NCBI GenBank assembly: GCA_001657325.1
Contig: LWRO01000002.1
Coordinates: 160,285-224,284, forward strand
Direction of reading: 5' to 3'
Length of the DNA: 64,000 nt
Source of the DNA: Geitlerinema sp. BBD 1991-9
GTDB lineage: Bacteria > Cyanobacteriota > Cyanobacteriia > Cyanobacteriales > Geitlerinemataceae
Each line of letters begins with the position of its first letter. Within the stretch, counting starts at the first letter, position 1. Both the position numbers and the translations under genes were made by a program. Below the pieces are notes generated by a model. That model saw nothing but the letters and a program-made list of their open reading frames with translations, was not told the DNA's origin and ran no database searches. Positions 62,706 through 64,000 of this stretch are shown here, one piece after another.

Positions 62706-62935
62706 GGTGTTTGTCCCTAACTGTTCAGTAACGTTCGCTTCGCCAAGGTTCGGAAAGTTGGTCGCGCCCAAAGCACTGCCTTAACTCCGATAGGGCTGTT
62801 TAACTTTGAACCTCAGAGCCTAGAACTAGCGACGCATTCTAGGGTGAGATGGCTTTCCGAACGTAGCCCTCGAAGGGCTTAGGCTGGTCAGGTGTCGGGA
62901 CAGTCAAGCCCCGCGACTTTAGTCCGGGGTTTAGT
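62706..62935 (-). ncRNA. Omega-RNA (HEARO) of IscB
   Basis: About 230 nt directly upstream of iscB, GC-rich and densely structured: left-end hairpin 62909-62929, AGCCCTTCGAGGGCT near 62865-62880, and further pairings toward the start codon. IscB omega-RNAs lie in this position, with the guide at their 5' end drawn from flanking DNA. Boundaries and guide are inferred. Confidence 0.65.
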
Positions 62936-64000
62936 TCCTATGGAGTTCCTGACCTCGACCCAAACGGGTTCGCTTTCGTTGGCCGTCGCATCCACCGTGC
63001 GGAGTGCGTAACGTCCCGGCTTCACCGTAACGTTCGTTTTCTCCCGTGGGAGGACTTGCTGCAACTCCCATCGATCGCCCTTCTGCACGTACAAAGCCAC
63101 CGACTCGACATCCTCCGAATAATCCCCCTGCCAGCGAATCGTCTCGGAGCTGGTTTCCACGTCACGGGGTGCGTCGGGGTTTTGCGCGTCTAACCACGGC
63201 ATCGACGGAACGAGGGCGGGAGTCGGGTACAACCGATTGCGGAACGCTTGGTTGACCCCAAATCGGTTTTCCATAAACACCTTCATACTAAAGAAGACAT
63301 TTCCCAACGAGCCGCGCAACGCCGATCGACGGGAAATATCGACTTGACGCAAATACTCGTCGACCCGCCAGTCTTGATTGTCGAGCTGGCTGAGGTAGTT
63401 TCCCGCATAAATGTGGCGGCCGTGGGGGTTGTGAGACAGCCACCAGTCCAACAGCACCGGATAACTTTGCGCCCGCTGGTCGATGCGCCAATACAGTTGA
63501 GGTGCCATATAATCCACCCATCCCTGTTCTAGCCACAGCTTCGGATCGGCGAAAATCGCATCGTACTGATCCATTCCCGTAATTCCCGACGGTTGACCGG
63601 GACGGTAGATGCCGAAGGGACTGATCCCGAACTTCACCTGGGGTTTAATCGCTTTAATCCCTTCGTATAACCGTCGAACGAGGGTGTTGACGTTTTGCCG
63701 TCGCCAGTCGTCGCGGCCGAGGGTTCCCCCATTTTTGCGATAAAGTCCGTAGGTGGCATCGTCGGGGAATTCAACCCCCGCCTCAGGATAAGGATAGAAA
63801 TAATCGTCGAGGTGAATGCCATCGACATCGTAGCGTCGTGCGACATCTGTAATGACCTCGTAAGTACGGTCTTGCACCTCGGGCGCACCGGGGTCCATCC
63901 ACAACAGATTGCCGTAGTGGTAGGCGTATTGTGGAAACTGTCGCGCCATGTTGTGGGGGGCTAAGTCGTAATTGCCGCCGAGTTTGGCACGATAGGGATT
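62888..64000 (-). CDS. GHL10-type glycoside hydrolase-like protein, N-terminus outside window
   Basis: At least 370 residues; the frame is open to the right edge (NPYRAKLGGNYDLAPHN precedes the first internal Met). Glycosyl-hydrolase-like 10 (DUF187) signatures: WMDPGAPEVQDRTYEVI, YDVDGIHLDDYFYPYP, VKFGISPFGIYRPG and VDYMAPQLYWRID. A C-terminal beta domain follows (RYALRTVDATANESEPVWVEV). The last about 15 residues are read from the IscB element's left-end hairpin, so the native C-terminus has been replaced. Likely cell-wall or polysaccharide hydrolase. Confidence 0.85.
   Translation of the reverse strand, partial: NPYRAKLGGNYDLAPHNMARQFPQYAYHYGNLLWMDPGAPEVQDRTYEVITDVARRYDVDGIHLDDYFYPYPEAGVEFPDDATYGLYRKNGGTLGRDDWRRQNVNTLVRRLYEGIKAIKPQVKFGISPFGIYRPGQPSGITGMDQYDAIFADPKLWLEQGWVDYMAPQLYWRIDQRAQSYPVLLDWWLSHNPHGRHIYAGNYLSQLDNQDWRVDEYLRQVDISRRSALRGSLGNVFFSMKVFMENRFGVNQAFRNRLYPTPALVPSMPWLDAQNPDAPRDVETSSETIRWQGDYSEDVESVALYVQKGDRWELQQVLPREKTNVTVKPGRYALRTVDATANESEPVWVEVRNSIGTKPRTKVAGLDCPDT

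Larger units (their letters stand above)
61374..62935 (-). mobile_element. IscB element (IS200/IS605-like organisation, no TnpA)
   Basis: Contains iscB, a structured 5' region, a right-end hairpin with a 14-bp stem (61374-61412, arms GTATTTCATCCCCC) and a left-end hairpin (62909-62929, CCCC...GGGG with GACTTTAGTC). A second short hairpin, GCGACT-TT-AGTCGC at 61419-61432, contains the iscB stop codon. No Y1 transposase is present, so it depends on one in trans or is immobile. Exact ends are approximate. Confidence 0.75.

Overview
The window is cyanobacterial chromosome. The evidence is the sulfolipid pair sqdB-sqdX, a CpcT-type phycobilin lyase, a DUF3370 S-layer-homology protein, a Uma2 protein, very frequent CGATCG/GATCGA motifs and HIP1-like GCGATCGC octamers. 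A filamentous, Geitlerinema/Oscillatoriales-like host is plausible, but nothing here proves a genus.

Layout. 1-7.3 kb: sulfolipid synthesis (sqdB, sqdX), bilin lyase cpcT, a phytase/esterase-like lipoprotein, a secreted TPR protein, an FHA-domain protein and a BASS-like transporter. 8.4-14.2 kb: cell-surface genes, namely a two-partner-secretion exoprotein, a pentapeptide-repeat protein and an SLH-DUF3370 protein. 14.2-22.7 kb: a two-subunit sodium:solute symporter, gpmI-secG, a metzincin-like protease, Uma2, a lone ABC ATPase, a metallo-beta-lactamase-fold hydrolase and an unknown gene.

22.96-42.13 kb is one CRISPR array. By hand count it has 261 repeats of 37 nt and about 260 spacers, mostly 32-42 nt. 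It is followed by its leader and a complete type I-D operon on the minus strand, reading toward the array: cas3', cas10d, cas7/csc2, cas5/csc1, cas6, cas4, cas1, cas2. Repeat orientation (ATTGAAAC 3' end on the minus strand) and cas gene position put the leader and newest spacers at the right end and the oldest at 22.96 kb. A WYL-domain regulator, similar in placement to the I-D regulator Sll7009 of Synechocystis 6803, is divergent from cas3'. The shared promoter holds three TGTCCGTA-type half-sites.

Several features of this locus go beyond a textbook I-D system. (i) A second, unrelated two-repeat unit (37-36-37 nt) lies between cas1 and cas2. (ii) Two decayed copies of the main repeat, in opposite orientation and 72 nt apart, end next to the cas3' stop codon. 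(iii) A small island (wHTH protein, MNT nucleotidyltransferase, DUF1016 relic) separates cas3' from cas10d. (iv) The trailer-end repeat has become a 15-bp hairpin. (v) Four spacer pairs share their PAM-proximal end, two of them exactly 35 versus 40 nt long. (vi) Several spacers are strong hairpins or resemble terminators or transposon ends. (vii) A candidate internal start within cas10d would make a 158-aa Cas11d.

55.3-64 kb: a PEP-CTERM protein, a DUF5682 protein, a methyl-accepting chemotaxis protein, and a complete-looking IscB element (RNA-guided nuclease ancestor of Cas9, with a HEARO/omega-RNA-type 5' region). The element abuts and overwrites the 3' end of a GHL10-type glycoside hydrolase gene that runs off the right edge. 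No rRNA or tRNA gene was recognised.
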